Assembly: GCA_001600455.1 (NCBI GenBank)
Contig: BCKC01000001.1
Coordinates: forward strand, 6,226,441-6,290,440
DNA length: 64,000 bases
DNA from: Endocalyx cinctus
Lineage: Eukaryota; Ascomycota; Sordariomycetes; Amphisphaeriales; Apiosporaceae
Direction: 5' to 3'
The translations under genes were made by a program, and so were the position numbers. The notes below the pieces were generated by a model. It was not told the DNA's origin and did no database searches. It worked only from the letters and a program-made list of their open reading frames with translations. Positions 45,741 to 57,280 of the stretch are shown here, one piece after another (within the stretch, counting starts at the first letter, position 1; each line of letters starts with the position of its first letter).

Positions 45741-48110
45741 TCACCAAGCCCTACCGATGCTCTCATCATCCAACCTCATCTCATCAGGATCCCAATTCCC
45801 ACGCATTTCGTTTGCATCCCCTCCTCCCCCATATGCTGTCGTTGTTGCCGCTGTCGTAGTAGTAGTCGTCGTGTTATTATTATTATCGTCATAATAATCC
45901 TCCACCATCCCCGTAATAGGCGGACCCAGAACCCTACCCAGCACGCTATCGAACGCGTCCCTCTCGATGACGGCCCCGAAATGGAGACACTTGACGACGC
46001 CGGCGAGCTCCTTCTTCACGCGGGCCATCAAGGCCGCGTCCAGGCCGACGCCCGGCCCGTACAGGCGCACGATCTCGAACCAGGCCTGGACGGGCGCGAG
46101 CTCGAGGTCGGGCGGGTTCAAGGTTGACGCCAGCCCGTACAGCCGGTCGAGCGTCAGGGCGCCGGCCCCGCTGGTCCACGACGGCACGTCCTTGGTGACG
46201 TGGGAGAGCGGGTGCTCGTGCTTCGCCGGGTTCCCTTCTTCATCCTCCCCGTCGTGCGAATGCGAGTGTGAGTGCGAGAACGGCTGCTTGATCCAGAGAC
46301 GCTTCTGCACCGAAGCTATGCTGTCGAATACCTCTTTCGGCGCGTCCTGCAAGGCGATGGCGCTAGCCATCAAGGCGTGACCGCTCTGCTTACTCGTATC
46401 GCTATACGATTCGTATTCGAAGTGTGAGTGATCGAAATGTGTCCAGCAAATATGCTCTAATCTGTAAATCGGTTAATTTAGTATAATGTAAAATCGAGAA
46501 ATTGTCCGAACAAAATATCTTTGGATAGATTTTAAGCAGACATAAAATAAGGGAGATACATACTCTAAAATAAAATTGATGACTTCATCTGTCTGAACCT
46601 CGGATAACTGTGGCAGGATAGCCGTCGTCGCGGGCCCAGGCCCAGGTGTAGACGCAGGTCCCATGGTCGAGGAAGACGGCGAAAACGTCATCTCACCCGA
46701 CCCGACCGTCGTGCCAGCAGCACCACCGGGACTCGTGGCGGAAGAAGACGAAGGCGACGAAGCGTGCCGCCTCACCTGGAAGGACGGGGTATTCATAAGG
46801 TTCGACATGTTCAGACTAACGGAATACTCTGGGCTACCACCACCATTACCATTACCACCACCGGTCGACATCGGAGTATTCGCGGTCGACGACGGCGTAA
46901 CCGCCCCGACGCCCGTCCCCGCCGCAACGACGGCGGCGGGCGGCGGAAGACGTAGAGCGCCGCTCCGGAACGAGGCGGTATTCATGAGACGGTTCCGAAT
47001 CGTCGCGTTCTCGGCCTTGAAGGAAGCGCACTCGCTCTCGACCCGCTGGATCAGGTCGCGCACCTCGGCGCAGTCCATCTCCAGCTGCTTCGTGTAATTC
47101 GCCTTCCGGAGGCGGTGCTGCTTCTGCGCTTTGCGGACTTGGGCCCGCCGCGCCTGGGCTTTGGTTAATCCCGGCGGCGTCGTGCCGGCGTCGTCGGTAC
47201 CACCGCCGTCACCATCGCCGCCGACGTCCGCCTGCGTACCTGCCGCGGATCCGGATCGTCCATCTTTCTCGGTATAGCGGCTGTGCGCTACGGTAGGGGG
47301 AAATTTAAGGTCAGCCGTGAAGATCATAAGCAGAAGAACGTGGTGTCGTTTGGGGGGCCTGGGAGGAAGAGGAGTGAACTGGTAAAGAAACTTTGCAAAT
47401 AATTGAAATCTTTCGATAAAGCTGCAATGCGTGATGCAGCATCGCTTGAATAAAAACGGTATATATAAGATAGGAGACAAACGTATTAATTACGGTGCAT
47501 AGAAGCTCTTGTCTTGACGCTTGTCAAAAACGAAGTACCTGGATCTGATTTGCATTTCCCCTAATGGATAAGATGGCTGGAGTTGACATATGCTGGAACA
47601 TGTTTGATATGTCATCAGCTACATCATAATCTGCAGTTGACCTTAGGTAACACGCGAGCAGGATAAAAGCTGCGACTAGTAGTTTCATCTGCTCATCAAG
47701 GCCCAAGTACTAAGGAAGCCCAGCCAGCTCTATGGAATTGTGTTGATTTTAAGGAGATTCTTAGTCTTAATATCATTTTAAATAAACAAGGGCCGTTGTT
47801 GGATAGGATCAATTAAATTGGGAATTTGCAGAATAAAGCGGAAATAGCGCATAGTATCCATATATGTATGATATGAATTTTACATACCTCGGGGCGGTTG
47901 TTGATTGCTAGACACGAAGGTGAGCTTTCTAGTGGCATCTTCCTCCTTTGATCGTTTCCAGAACCCTGTAAATGACGGTCGACGAGTCCTTCCCGCGGAT
48001 GAAGACGACGATGCAGCAGGGCCTTGTCCTTGTCCTTGTCCTTGTCCCTGAATTTGACTTTGGCCTTGACGATGAGCCTGCGACTCATCACCCGCTGGGG
48101 GAGGCACCAT
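45741..48110 (-). CDS. bZIP transcription factor, three exons (first exon less certain)
   Basis: Predicted 555 aa. Exon 1 is 48110-47888, exon 2 is 47287-46564, exon 3 is 46461-45741. Exon 2 carries the bZIP: basic region RRAQVRKAQKQHRLRKANY followed by a leucine-zipper-like helix (TKQLEMDCAEVRDLIQRVE), then a Ser/Gly/Pro-rich stretch. The exon 2-3 join at phase 2 gives INFILELEHICWTHFDHSH, continuing into HALMASAIALQDAPKEVFD, a pattern of fungal bZIP factors that end in a conserved helical region. Exon 1 supplies an N-terminus with a GQ repeat and RTRRPSFTGFWKRS; it joins at phase 1 to AHSRYTEKDGRSGS over a 600-nt intron, long for this genome, so an extra exon or a start further 3' is possible. 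Target genes cannot be told from the sequence. Nuclear. Confidence 0.8.
48029..48056 (-). repeat. short tandem CTTGTC hexamers coding a Gln-Gly run
   Basis: About four near-perfect CTTGTC units encode the GQGQGQGQGQ stretch in exon 1 of the bZIP gene; length may vary between strains. Confidence 0.6.
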
Positions 48111-48856
48111 CTCAATCAACCAGAGAAGCCGTACGGATATATAATCAGTTGATTGATATGCAATACAGTGCAAGTGCAGTACGATGTCCCAATTAAACGG
48201 CAACGATCAGCCAAGACCGGGGTAGACTAGTAGGTACATGACAACTTGGCGAGTAGATTGAACAGTTCTAAATTGCAACGTATAACGCAATATGATGGCG
48301 GTAATGATTATCGAGAGCGGTTAGAGAGGATGCTGGATGGAAGAAGATAATGACGCGATTTGGAATCAAGTTTGGAATCAAATGATCCTAAATGGGTTGA
48401 AGGAATTGAGGAAATCTTTGGGGGGTTTTGTATTTGTTAGTGTAAATCGAAACCCTTGTCAGGCCAGTGTTACCGCCTAATTACCGCGACGGGAAGCTGT
48501 ACATATAACATTGCAGCTTACTCAGCCTCTTTCCCTACATGTCTGACTCTCAGCTAGCTACATAGTATGGAGATGCATATACGCCCTGTATATGGATACG
48601 CCGTACCCGTAATCTGGGGAAAAGAATGGAAGAAAAGTTTATATATTTATACATATTTGTGGAATAAAATGGATTACCTCGAAATCAATAGAATTTCTAC
48701 TTTAGGAATACCCATCTACCTGAACCGGCATTGACTAACTTTTCCTTCCGTGTTTCCCCCATGCTCCTATTGGGGTCACATAAACTCTTGCTTTTCCCAT
48801 CCCCGCTTAAACGCCGTAAAATGCTTCAAATGCTTATCGTGACATCGTAATACTAT
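48111..48856. other. 0.75 kb intergenic, tandem minus-strand genes
   Basis: Lies between the 3' end of the Rrn3 gene and the 5' end of the bZIP gene. AT-rich; no gene recognised. It must hold the bZIP promoter. Confidence 0.6.
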
Positions 48857-50965
48857 CTACTCCGCCTCCTCGGCATCTACATCTGTGGCAGTGTCTTCCT
48901 GCAATTCATTTTCCTCTTCATTATCTACCTCATCTTCTTCGCTGTCGGTTTCTGCCTCGTCCGGATTGAGACCAGGGATATGCTTCCATTGTAGGTAATC
49001 TTGTTCCACCCAATGTTTGCTGGTCGGGAGCTGGTATGGATCAAAGGGGAAATACGATCCTAGTTGTTGCCAGCTCTCGTCATGGGCGTCAAATGAGAGA
49101 TCTCGTAGTCCGCCACCGTTGGTATAACCTCCCGCGGCAAATTGTGATAACCGGATGCTCTTGTTCAACTCAATCTTGGGGTAAAGATACATGAATCGAA
49201 ACCTATGAGCGAGCAGTGCGAACTGATCCACGATGCCCGGTGAGCAGACCTTGAGAGGATTGAGGACCGAGTAGATATTGCGACGCATAATATCTTTGAT
49301 TTCGGGTTCCCATTCAATGTCGTCCTGGTCCAGATATGACGCGATATCGTCTTTATCTACTTCTTCCGGAACAGATCTGATCAAGTCCTGCCATCGGAAG
49401 CAGAAAATATACATTAATGCTTGCATAAGAGCATAAAATGGCGCATATCGACCAACGTCGGGACCTCGACACGATGATTCGTAAACTGTCCGCATCTGAT
49501 CTAGATGGAATCCGAGAACTTCGAAAATTTTGAGGACGATATGACCAGGTACATGTGCGCCTCGGGCTACAAAACTAGCTAGATAGGCCGAAGCTGCCTG
49601 TCGAATCACGAGAGGTCTCTGTGACTCAAACGCGATATTGATACATGTACCACAAAATGCGTCCATAAGCCTCTCGGATTGCTGGGCAAAATGGAAGATT
49701 AAAAATTGCGTGTGCCGAGACTTCATCGTTGGTAAGATGAGTTCGGAAAATTCGGTTAACATATCGACAAAGACTTCCATCGCTTCTTCCGAATGCGGGT
49801 CTGCAAAGATAGGAGTATACATTTCGAATAGAGTGTCTAATATTGTATCCATCTTTTCGACATTTTCTTTGGTAGACTTTACCCTGTTGTATTCTTCAAG
49901 CTCCGACTCGTTGCTCGACACGGATTCGTTGTCGTCATCGTCCGAATCTTCTTCATCCTGCGTACCCTTGGCCTGCGCTGATTTCAGAGCCATGGCAACC
50001 ATCGCAGTAAGCCTGTCGTCCATATCATCCAGATCCATCTGCATTTCAACATCGATCTTGACGAGTTGACTGATGATGGTATCCATGATATCATTTCGGA
50101 GACTTGGGCAATATTCCCGAAGCTTTAAAAGGTTATCGACATATGCGAGGTGCATCCTCTTGGGGTCTTCAGAAAACGGGTATTTCTTAGGAAGCATGTC
50201 TTTTAGAACTGTTGTTGCACCTGGACAAAGCCGTATGATATATCGAAGTGCAGCATGGAGTCTTTCCTGTACAGTCTCCCGGCTCACCAAGCTGAAATTC
50301 GGAACGAACCAATCCGAAGGTCGGGAGGAGGAAAATTGGTTGACGATCATAGTTAGAACTTGTACAAGACGACTGCCTTGGGCGCTAACTAGGGCAGCGA
50401 TGAATTGGACGTAGATTTTTGCAAACTGTTCATCCCGGCCCAACCATTGGCATCGCAAGACAGTCTTGACCAATTCATCACATGACCGTCCCAAACTCGG
50501 AACGAAGCTCGACAAGGCAATTAAGTAGGCCTTGAGTTCTTGATCACGTTTGCTGGGGAGGTTCGAGACTTGTTTCCTATCGTCATCATCTTCGTCCTCG
50601 TCCTCGTCCTCATCATAAGCATCTCTTTTGCCAGAAAGTGTTTGTATCAGAACCATATAATCCTCGTCATCTCCCTGTTCATGAGATAGCAGAGTTTTTC
50701 TGACCTCTGCCTTGATCTGTTCGATGGGCCTGTCGCCAATCTCACGTATTTCGTTGTGATTGAGATCAAACTCTACCCTCTGACGTTTTTTCGGGCTCTG
50801 AAGGGTATCCGTACAACCATCATCGTCAAGGTTGGCCTCATCGCTGGTTCTTCTTATACCGATAATAGAAGGGGGTTTTGATTTCAAGATCGGCTTGAGG
50901 GGTGTGGGTTGGGTGTTTTTTCCTGTCTGAGACAGTTGGGTGACTGTAGATTGTGTGGATGACAT
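48857..50965 (-). CDS. rrn3: RNA polymerase I initiation factor Rrn3 (TIF-IA)
   Basis: One exon, 702 aa. Clear Rrn3 features: an N-terminal disordered arm, the acidic run near residues 120-131, LKAYLIALSSFVPSLGRSCD, then ICxxL-type helical HEAT-like segments (YVDNLLKLREYCPSLRND), the serine/acidic loop (EEDSDDDDNESVSSNESELE), and the conserved C-terminal YAPFYALMQALMYIFCFRW and LNPLKVCSPGIVDQFALLAH. The tail is acidic. Rrn3 bridges RNA polymerase I to the core factor at rDNA promoters and is controlled by phosphorylation, often within the serine loop; the precise sites here are not known. The serine/acidic insert agrees with that known arrangement. Length matches fungal orthologues (about 600-700 aa). 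Confidence 0.95.
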   Translation of the reverse strand: MSSTQSTVTQLSQTGKNTQPTPLKPILKSKPPSIIGIRRTSDEANLDDDGCTDTLQSPKKRQRVEFDLNHNEIREIGDRPIEQIKAEVRKTLLSHEQGDDEDYMVLIQTLSGKRDAYDEDEDEDEDDDDRKQVSNLPSKRDQELKAYLIALSSFVPSLGRSCDELVKTVLRCQWLGRDEQFAKIYVQFIAALVSAQGSRLVQVLTMIVNQFSSSRPSDWFVPNFSLVSRETVQERLHAALRYIIRLCPGATTVLKDMLPKKYPFSEDPKRMHLAYVDNLLKLREYCPSLRNDIMDTIISQLVKIDVEMQMDLDDMDDRLTAMVAMALKSAQAKGTQDEEDSDDDDNESVSSNESELEEYNRVKSTKENVEKMDTILDTLFEMYTPIFADPHSEEAMEVFVDMLTEFSELILPTMKSRHTQFLIFHFAQQSERLMDAFCGTCINIAFESQRPLVIRQAASAYLASFVARGAHVPGHIVLKIFEVLGFHLDQMRTVYESSCRGPDVGRYAPFYALMQALMYIFCFRWQDLIRSVPEEVDKDDIASYLDQDDIEWEPEIKDIMRRNIYSVLNPLKVCSPGIVDQFALLAHRFRFMYLYPKIELNKSIRLSQFAAGGYTNGGGLRDLSFDAHDESWQQLGSYFPFDPYQLPTSKHWVEQDYLQWKHIPGLNPDEAETDSEEDEVDNEEENELQEDTATDVDAEEAE

Positions 50966-51920
50966 CGATGTTCATTTAGCTGTAAAATTTCCTAAGTATT
51001 AGATTGTTTGATCTATAGAATGATATCGAGTCACCATATATTTAAAGAATGAATATGGCGACATATCTTTCTTGTGATTATAACAATACGAAGGCGACAT
51101 GAAAAATAAAATTCAATGTTGGCTCGTGGTAGGAATACACTACAAACAAACAAATAAGAAAAAAAATTATTTGAAAGAGGCAAAAGATTAAAAATTATTA
51201 AGTGGAGAGTGGAGCATTACGTTAGCGGGGCAGTAGTCTCAAGTGATCCGTGCGCCAACAACTCTAAAATCTTCAACTCTATCGCAAGTCTCACCTTACC
51301 CAGCAGCTCAGCTCACTATACGTTGAAGTATTACGGAAAAAAAAAAACAATAATTATATAGATTTAAATACAAATTTATTGGTATATAATTGAAAACCCC
51401 TCTGACACTGGGCTGTTCTCCTGTGGTCAGAGGCTTAAGTGACTGTCGAACTGAATGAAGTAGTGCCCAAACTCAAGTCTCTTCTCCTTCTTCTTAGTCT
51501 TGAGATGGCAAAGAAGAGAAATGGGCGGGCGACCTAAGAAAATCTATCAATAATCAGAGGAGCCAGACCCACACTTTTCTGTTTCCTTTCCTTTCCTTTC
51601 CTTTTCTCTTCTTTATTTTCTTTACTTTTCTTTCTCCCTTTCTCCATCCCCCGTTGTACTCTGTACCGAGATCCGTTTCTGCCCATTTCCAACCCAGATT
51701 ATCATATACAGGTGAGATCGTTTTGGTATTCAGGTTTTCGCCCTAAAATATCCATAACGAACCAACGCCTTCGGTATCCCTTTGCCCTTAATGTATAATA
51801 CACCAAACAGTTGAAAAAAGTAAAAGTCACCCTCAGATGCTTAGACATATGACTGTAGCAGCAGTGGGTGATTGGACTAAAGCCATACGGTACGGCAATG
51901 AATAGTCGTGCTGCCGAGAC
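50966..51920. other. 0.95 kb intergenic with a pyrimidine tract
   Basis: Lies between the Rrn3 start and the Hap3 stop, both minus-strand. On the plus strand 51576-51650 is a CT tract with repeated CCTTT units, followed by a donor-like CAG|GTGAGA at about 51708-51716. There is no open frame that would use it. It could mark an antisense or non-coding transcript, or be chance. Confidence 0.45.
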
Positions 51921-52973
51921 TTAATAAGTCTCGCCCGTCCCGCCATTATGGCTGGCTTGTCCGTACATGTAGTTTTCGCCAGCTTCTCCTATGGCACCTG
52001 ATCCATCGCCCGCCTGGAAAGCCGATGTACCGGCAGGACCCGAGCCAGAAGCCCCTGCTCCGTAACCTTGGCTATTGGGGCGGTTCTGTTGGTTCTCGCC
52101 TCGATTCGATTGGGACTGCTAATATTTGGTCAGTTGTGTTCATAAATACAGAGTCGAATGTTAGACTACGGCTCGCATCGTAGCTCATAATAATGCGAAA
52201 ACGGTATTCAGGGAAACATTACTTCTCGATATTTCGACAGGTAGATCTTAAGTGCTTCTGCGTAGTTCTCGAATCCCAGAGAAGTCATCGCGAATAGGAT
52301 ATCCTCTCCGTTCACAGTCTTCCTCTTTTCTTGATGACATTTTTCCGAAGCTGTGCAAGTTAGACAAACAATACTCGAACTCGGAGAAGAGACAACGCCT
52401 GTCGCGGTAGTTCGTAAACATACCTTCGCTTGTTATGAAGGAGATGAACTCGCTGACACACTCCTGCATACATTCTTTGGCCTCCTTTGCTATCTTTGCA
52501 TTTTCGGGCAGCGCTATCTTCATGATCCGAGCAACTGGAGCGAAGTTGCGTATGTTAGCATCAGGATCTTCCTGCTTTCTTGATCTATTTCGAGACCGCT
52601 TAGAGGGCGGATTGGTAGACATTGACGCGCGCAATCGTGCCTGGCTAATACATTACAAGCGATGTGATTGACAGCTAGAATACCAAACGGTCTCCGCAGA
52701 GAAGAGACCACCACTCAGAGCTCAGGACTAGATTGAGTTTGCAGCCTAGACCCCAATAATAGACGCGAGCGACGTCGAATCAGAGGCGAGAATAATAAAG
52801 GGGATCGTCTACTTACCATTCGCTATAGGTAACCAACGGTCCTGCTCCTTGACCTCGAACTCATAGGCGTGCGTGGCTTGTGGGTCTTGAGGGTCGTTCA
52901 TTTGTGCTTCATCGTCGGGTGACTGTGCACCTGGTTCGACATCCTTTGGAGGGGATTGGGGGGAATCCGACAT
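51921..52973 (-). CDS. hap3: CCAAT-binding factor subunit Hap3 / NF-YB, four exons
   Basis: Predicted 197 aa. Exons 52973-52817, 52534-52424, 52350-52223 and 52118-51921; joins at phases 1, 1 and 0 restore [38 protein letters not shown] and [18 protein letters not shown]. The histone-fold core from LPIANVARIMK to [12 protein letters not shown] is nearly invariant in NF-YB proteins and includes the [18 protein letters not shown] helix. The C-terminal tail is Gly/Asn/Ser-rich. With Hap2 and Hap5 (NF-YA, NF-YC) it binds CCAAT boxes; in filamentous fungi the complex, with HapX, tunes iron and redox genes and many promoters. Intron 1 is 282 nt and its 3' part is open in the frame of exon 2, giving an in-frame alternative start at about 52622 (see findings). 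Confidence 0.95.
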
Positions 52974-55900
52974 ATTTGGCTACCTGCAGCGGGTGGTGAC
53001 TTATGTTAAAATAGATTTTCTTGGACTGCCAGCTCGCACAGCCGTGACAAGGCAAAAAAAAAAAAAAATAGACGATGATGTGTCCCTGCCTCTGACACGT
53101 TGCAGATGGTAAGGCTTGCAACTGATGGCGGCTTAGCTGCAGGTAGATACGTCAATGCTGCCCTGTTGAGGGATTCGACACTAAGACGTATTCTATTACT
53201 AGATTGACTATGCCGTGCACAACCTGGATGGATGGTAAGCCCCATGGAGAAATATTTCAGGCTATGACGGAATGGGTGGTGGATAGGATGTGTGCGTATG
53301 GATATGCAGAAGACCTGCAGAGTTCCTGTTCGTACCTGGACCGGGAAGAGCGTAAATACGCAAGATGGGAGGATATGTATGGACGGGGGAAAAGTCAATA
53401 TAGAATAAGAAGGGGATTGGTGGTGTTGCGTGTCTAGGGATGAAAATGGATACAGTACATACAGTACGTAGGGGGAAGAGGTATTAGGTATTTTGGGTAT
53501 TAGACCTTGGGCTTTTGGGAAGCGGGGGTTTTTTCGCGTTTCCCGTTTCCTACTTCAAGCGATGTTTGAATTTCTGCGAAGACACCCTCAGGTCTCCTTA
53601 CAACTCAACCACTGCGGGGCCCGCTGTTATTATGACTTGGATTTTCCAGAGGGTATCTTATGTATCGTCTACTGTACGGTAGTGGAGTACTGTTGCTTTC
53701 CTTGCGCATGTACCCGGCGAGATAGCTTTTTTTACATGACAATGCAAATAATAAAATAGAGAGAAGGAGAGAGAAGGAAAGGTAGAGATGAGAAAACAGA
53801 AGTGCCGTTAATTGAAACTTACAATAAACAATGCGGTCACCCTATAAAAAAGAGAGTCGATTGGGAATTAGCCACTACGAATCTGAAGGCGTGACGGTTA
53901 CACGAAATGTAAGATTCGATAATCGATGATTATGCGAAAGAGCGCGCGGGAATTATCTCTCTCTCCCACTGGAAGATAAATAGACTTGAAGTCGTCTTCT
54001 GGTTGGTTAATTAGCATATATTGTTTTCATTTTTTATTTCCAATAAGCGACTACTTGTACATGTTCAAGGCTGTGTAGAATACTTGGTTCAGGATTATCG
54101 ACAAGAGAGTTCAGGACTGATTGATTTGACTGGCTGGACTGGGACTGGAACGGAGACGCGGACGGGGACTAAGAGGCGTATGGAAATGTGCATGGTAATA
54201 ACATGACAATATACAAACATAAAATACGACATTTACTAACCTTAGATCGGGAGTTTTGGAGGGGGCTTCTGCAGTAGCTATTGGTACCGAGATCTATTTT
54301 TTTCTTTCCCTTAATTGTAGGTTTCGGTTGACGTATCTCTTTTTTTTTTCTACTCCGTACACGCTTGTTGATGATGATATAACGAGGGGCAGGCAGATTG
54401 GCGTAAGAGGATTGAGAATCAAGTTTTATTATTGACCAAGAAAATGGAGTGTGGGACTTTAGAGGAAAATACTTTAAAAATATCATAGCCTAAGCCTATA
54501 AATTCAGTTGCTAGAGCTGTCAAATTTGGTCTAGTGTAAGTCTAAGCGGGATGACGGGACGCCTATTAGTTGGTCAATTTATGTATAGAGTACTTAAATC
54601 TCGTGTCAAAGACACCTATTTTTGTCGGGCTTCCAGGTATCGGTACTTTTAAGAACGCTATCGATAACGTATAGAGATATCACGGCGCTAAAAAGAAATA
54701 TACTCGTTTACCCAGCAACACAACACATCTCTTTAAAGCACTTAACAAGTTAGCATCGCCTGTAATAACGGTACGTCAAGTAGCCTGATAGCGTAGTTGA
54801 CTGGCGTACTGTGTACTATAGTGCGTATCCATGGATATTAGTATCATTGTATCATACCAAGTATACTACTAAATTAGTAGCGGATGATCTCAAGGACCAA
54901 GGTAACTATTTTCAAATACAAGTGCCGCAATACGTAAATATTAAGCTCTATACCTACGGTTCTACAGCACGAATCACCAGTTTCACCAGTTACATGAGTA
55001 ACAAAAAATTCCGATAAACCGTTTTGATCTTCCCTCCAGCACGCAAGGTCTATCCATGTTGCGCCAGAGTGGAAGCAATACCGGTTCTTATCTCTTCCCC
55101 GTGGAAAATACGTGGAAAATATCGACTTCTCGTGGAACAGAATGCGGGTTCTAGACTGATGACTTCAAACTACGTCAAGCAGCGGTGAACAACATACATA
55201 TTGCAGGCATATTTCGTGTCTCATATTAATGTATTACAACCAACGTTGCTCCGGCCTTCCTCTACACATTTACAGACTTGCATGTGGCAGGTGATTGACT
55301 TAATAAGTTGTCGTAATCGAAGACAGCGATGACTGACTTCTTCCGAAGACACAATTCCGATGGTATGGCCGTTGCCATCCAAGATAAGTATACATACGTA
55401 TACAAAAAAAATTTCTTCCAAAAAAATGTATCCATCCGCACGCCAGGAACGGGACTTCGTACTATCATAATCCACTCGAAGATGGGATGATGAGGGGCAG
55501 GCAAGCAAGCGACTGGTCAGAAATCCGTCTGACCTCCCTACCATTTTTTGAATTAAAGAACACCGTGATACGGTAGTTTACCGTCCAATGACCATGCCCA
55601 ATTCCAATATTCATACCGCCAAGAGGTGCAGAAAAGCTTTAGAAGAATTAATGAAGCATCGGTTATGTGACGCTATCGACATCGCCGTCTCCACCAATCC
55701 CGGTAACCTATCACATGGTGCCTCTACCTTGGCATCTTCTGCATATCTGAATATGGGACCATACAGAGTTGCAGGATGTAAGAAAAATAAAAAAAATCCT
55801 AGGTCCTCCGGTACTGCTTATACTAGGTACCGTACTGAATGCACCTTTTATGCGACCTAGCCATGGCCCACGAACCTACATATCCCCTACAGATGATCCT

Positions 55901-57280
55901 CGTCGGTGCCCAATGGTCAGAGTCGAAGGGGGGAAAAGTCCACAAGGCCAACCTATTTGCGACCCTCCGGACTTACCTATCAAAAGTCATGAGTCGTAAA
56001 TGCCCATGCTTCTAGTATAGAGAATATGACTTCGTTACCGCCGCAATGGACGGGCAACTTATTGGTGAACTTTTCGCGCCAGTCCCTGAAATGTCGGATC
56101 GCCCATTACGAACGGATAAGAGGCAAAGTACCGTGGGAAACAGAGTACGGATCTTATAATTTCACTATTTGGGGCAGTGTTGCAGTCTTCCCCAGAAGAA
56201 GCTCGTAGCTCGTAAGTAGGCTCGTGTACAACTCCCTATTTTGGGGTTCTCGCGACCACTGCCTGCAGCGTACTATAGTCGAACAGCGCACAAAGTTGCT
56301 TTGCGCCATGCTTTCTATGCTTCGGCATGTCCACACCATCCTAGGAGTTGTTGTACTTGTAAAATAAAAATCCGCGATCAAAATTTTCTATAGTCACCCC
56401 CTTCCTCCATTATGTATTCTGACCTGAGGCGGATGAATACCCGGGTGCGGGACAAAAGACTCTAACAGGAATAAGCCGTATTCGGACCTCGCGTGAACTA
56501 GGCTCCAACATGTCTAAATACGTCGCCAGCTCATCCGAGTATACCAGATTGTCATCATGCGGCATAAATGAAAAATTAAAAACATGATAGATGGTAACCA
56601 AATAATAAATGATACCATCCATTCCATCTCGTCATTTCAAAAAACAAAATAGGCATGGGACGCCACATAGACAATTGCTTTTATCGTGGGGAAATAAAAA
56701 ATACATTGGTACAACGAAGCAATCCGAGATGCAGTCAGCGAGATGACGCCCTACTCAATCGGATCATTTACAACCAGCCGATGCAGCCACTCATTCGCGC
56801 GAGCTCGTCTCCAATCATTTCTACGTACATTCCGTAGGGCCAGACAGCCTTGACGAAAGCTTGTCGTTAGGCATTGAGGCGCCTCTGACGCTGGGCTTCA
56901 CTAATTGCAACCACAAGAAAAGTGTACAACACATCGACACCATCTTCTTTTTGATAGATCGCTAAGTCATCCCTAACTGCTGCCTTCGTGAAATTAATGC
57001 ATCATGCCGCCAGCCTCAAGGCCCGTGAATTCAGATCTCGATCTCTCTTTCAATAGCGGCCAACATACGTTGCAGCCTCCAAATGTGAAGCGATTTAGAT
57101 GCTTAATCTCACCTTGCACATGCATGATATCAGATTCTACAGAACCGATGATTTCAGGAATTTTCACACGATCCTTCAAAGTTCAACCCGATCAATTCTT
57201 TTTTTTTTTTTTTTTTTTTTTGCTTTTCTCATATGAATGCCAAGTCGCATAGCTGCCCATACTTCCGAGATTGATTCTCC
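52974..57280. other. 4.3 kb gene-poor region
   Basis: Short frames are frequent (for example 53006-53398, 55588-55860, 56026-56208) but none resembles a protein and they overlap in several frames. The stretch around 54500-56900 mixes AT-rich and moderate-GC DNA and looks like eroded repeats, without identifiable ends. A T23 tract lies at 57199-57221 just downstream of the prefoldin gene. The 5' leader and promoter of Hap3 must lie within 52974 to about 53900. Confidence 0.5.

Noticed and set aside
55588..55999. Possible two-exon gene near 55.6-56.0 kb
   Set aside because: The only donor-acceptor pair gives a 32-nt intron, too short, and no domain is seen.
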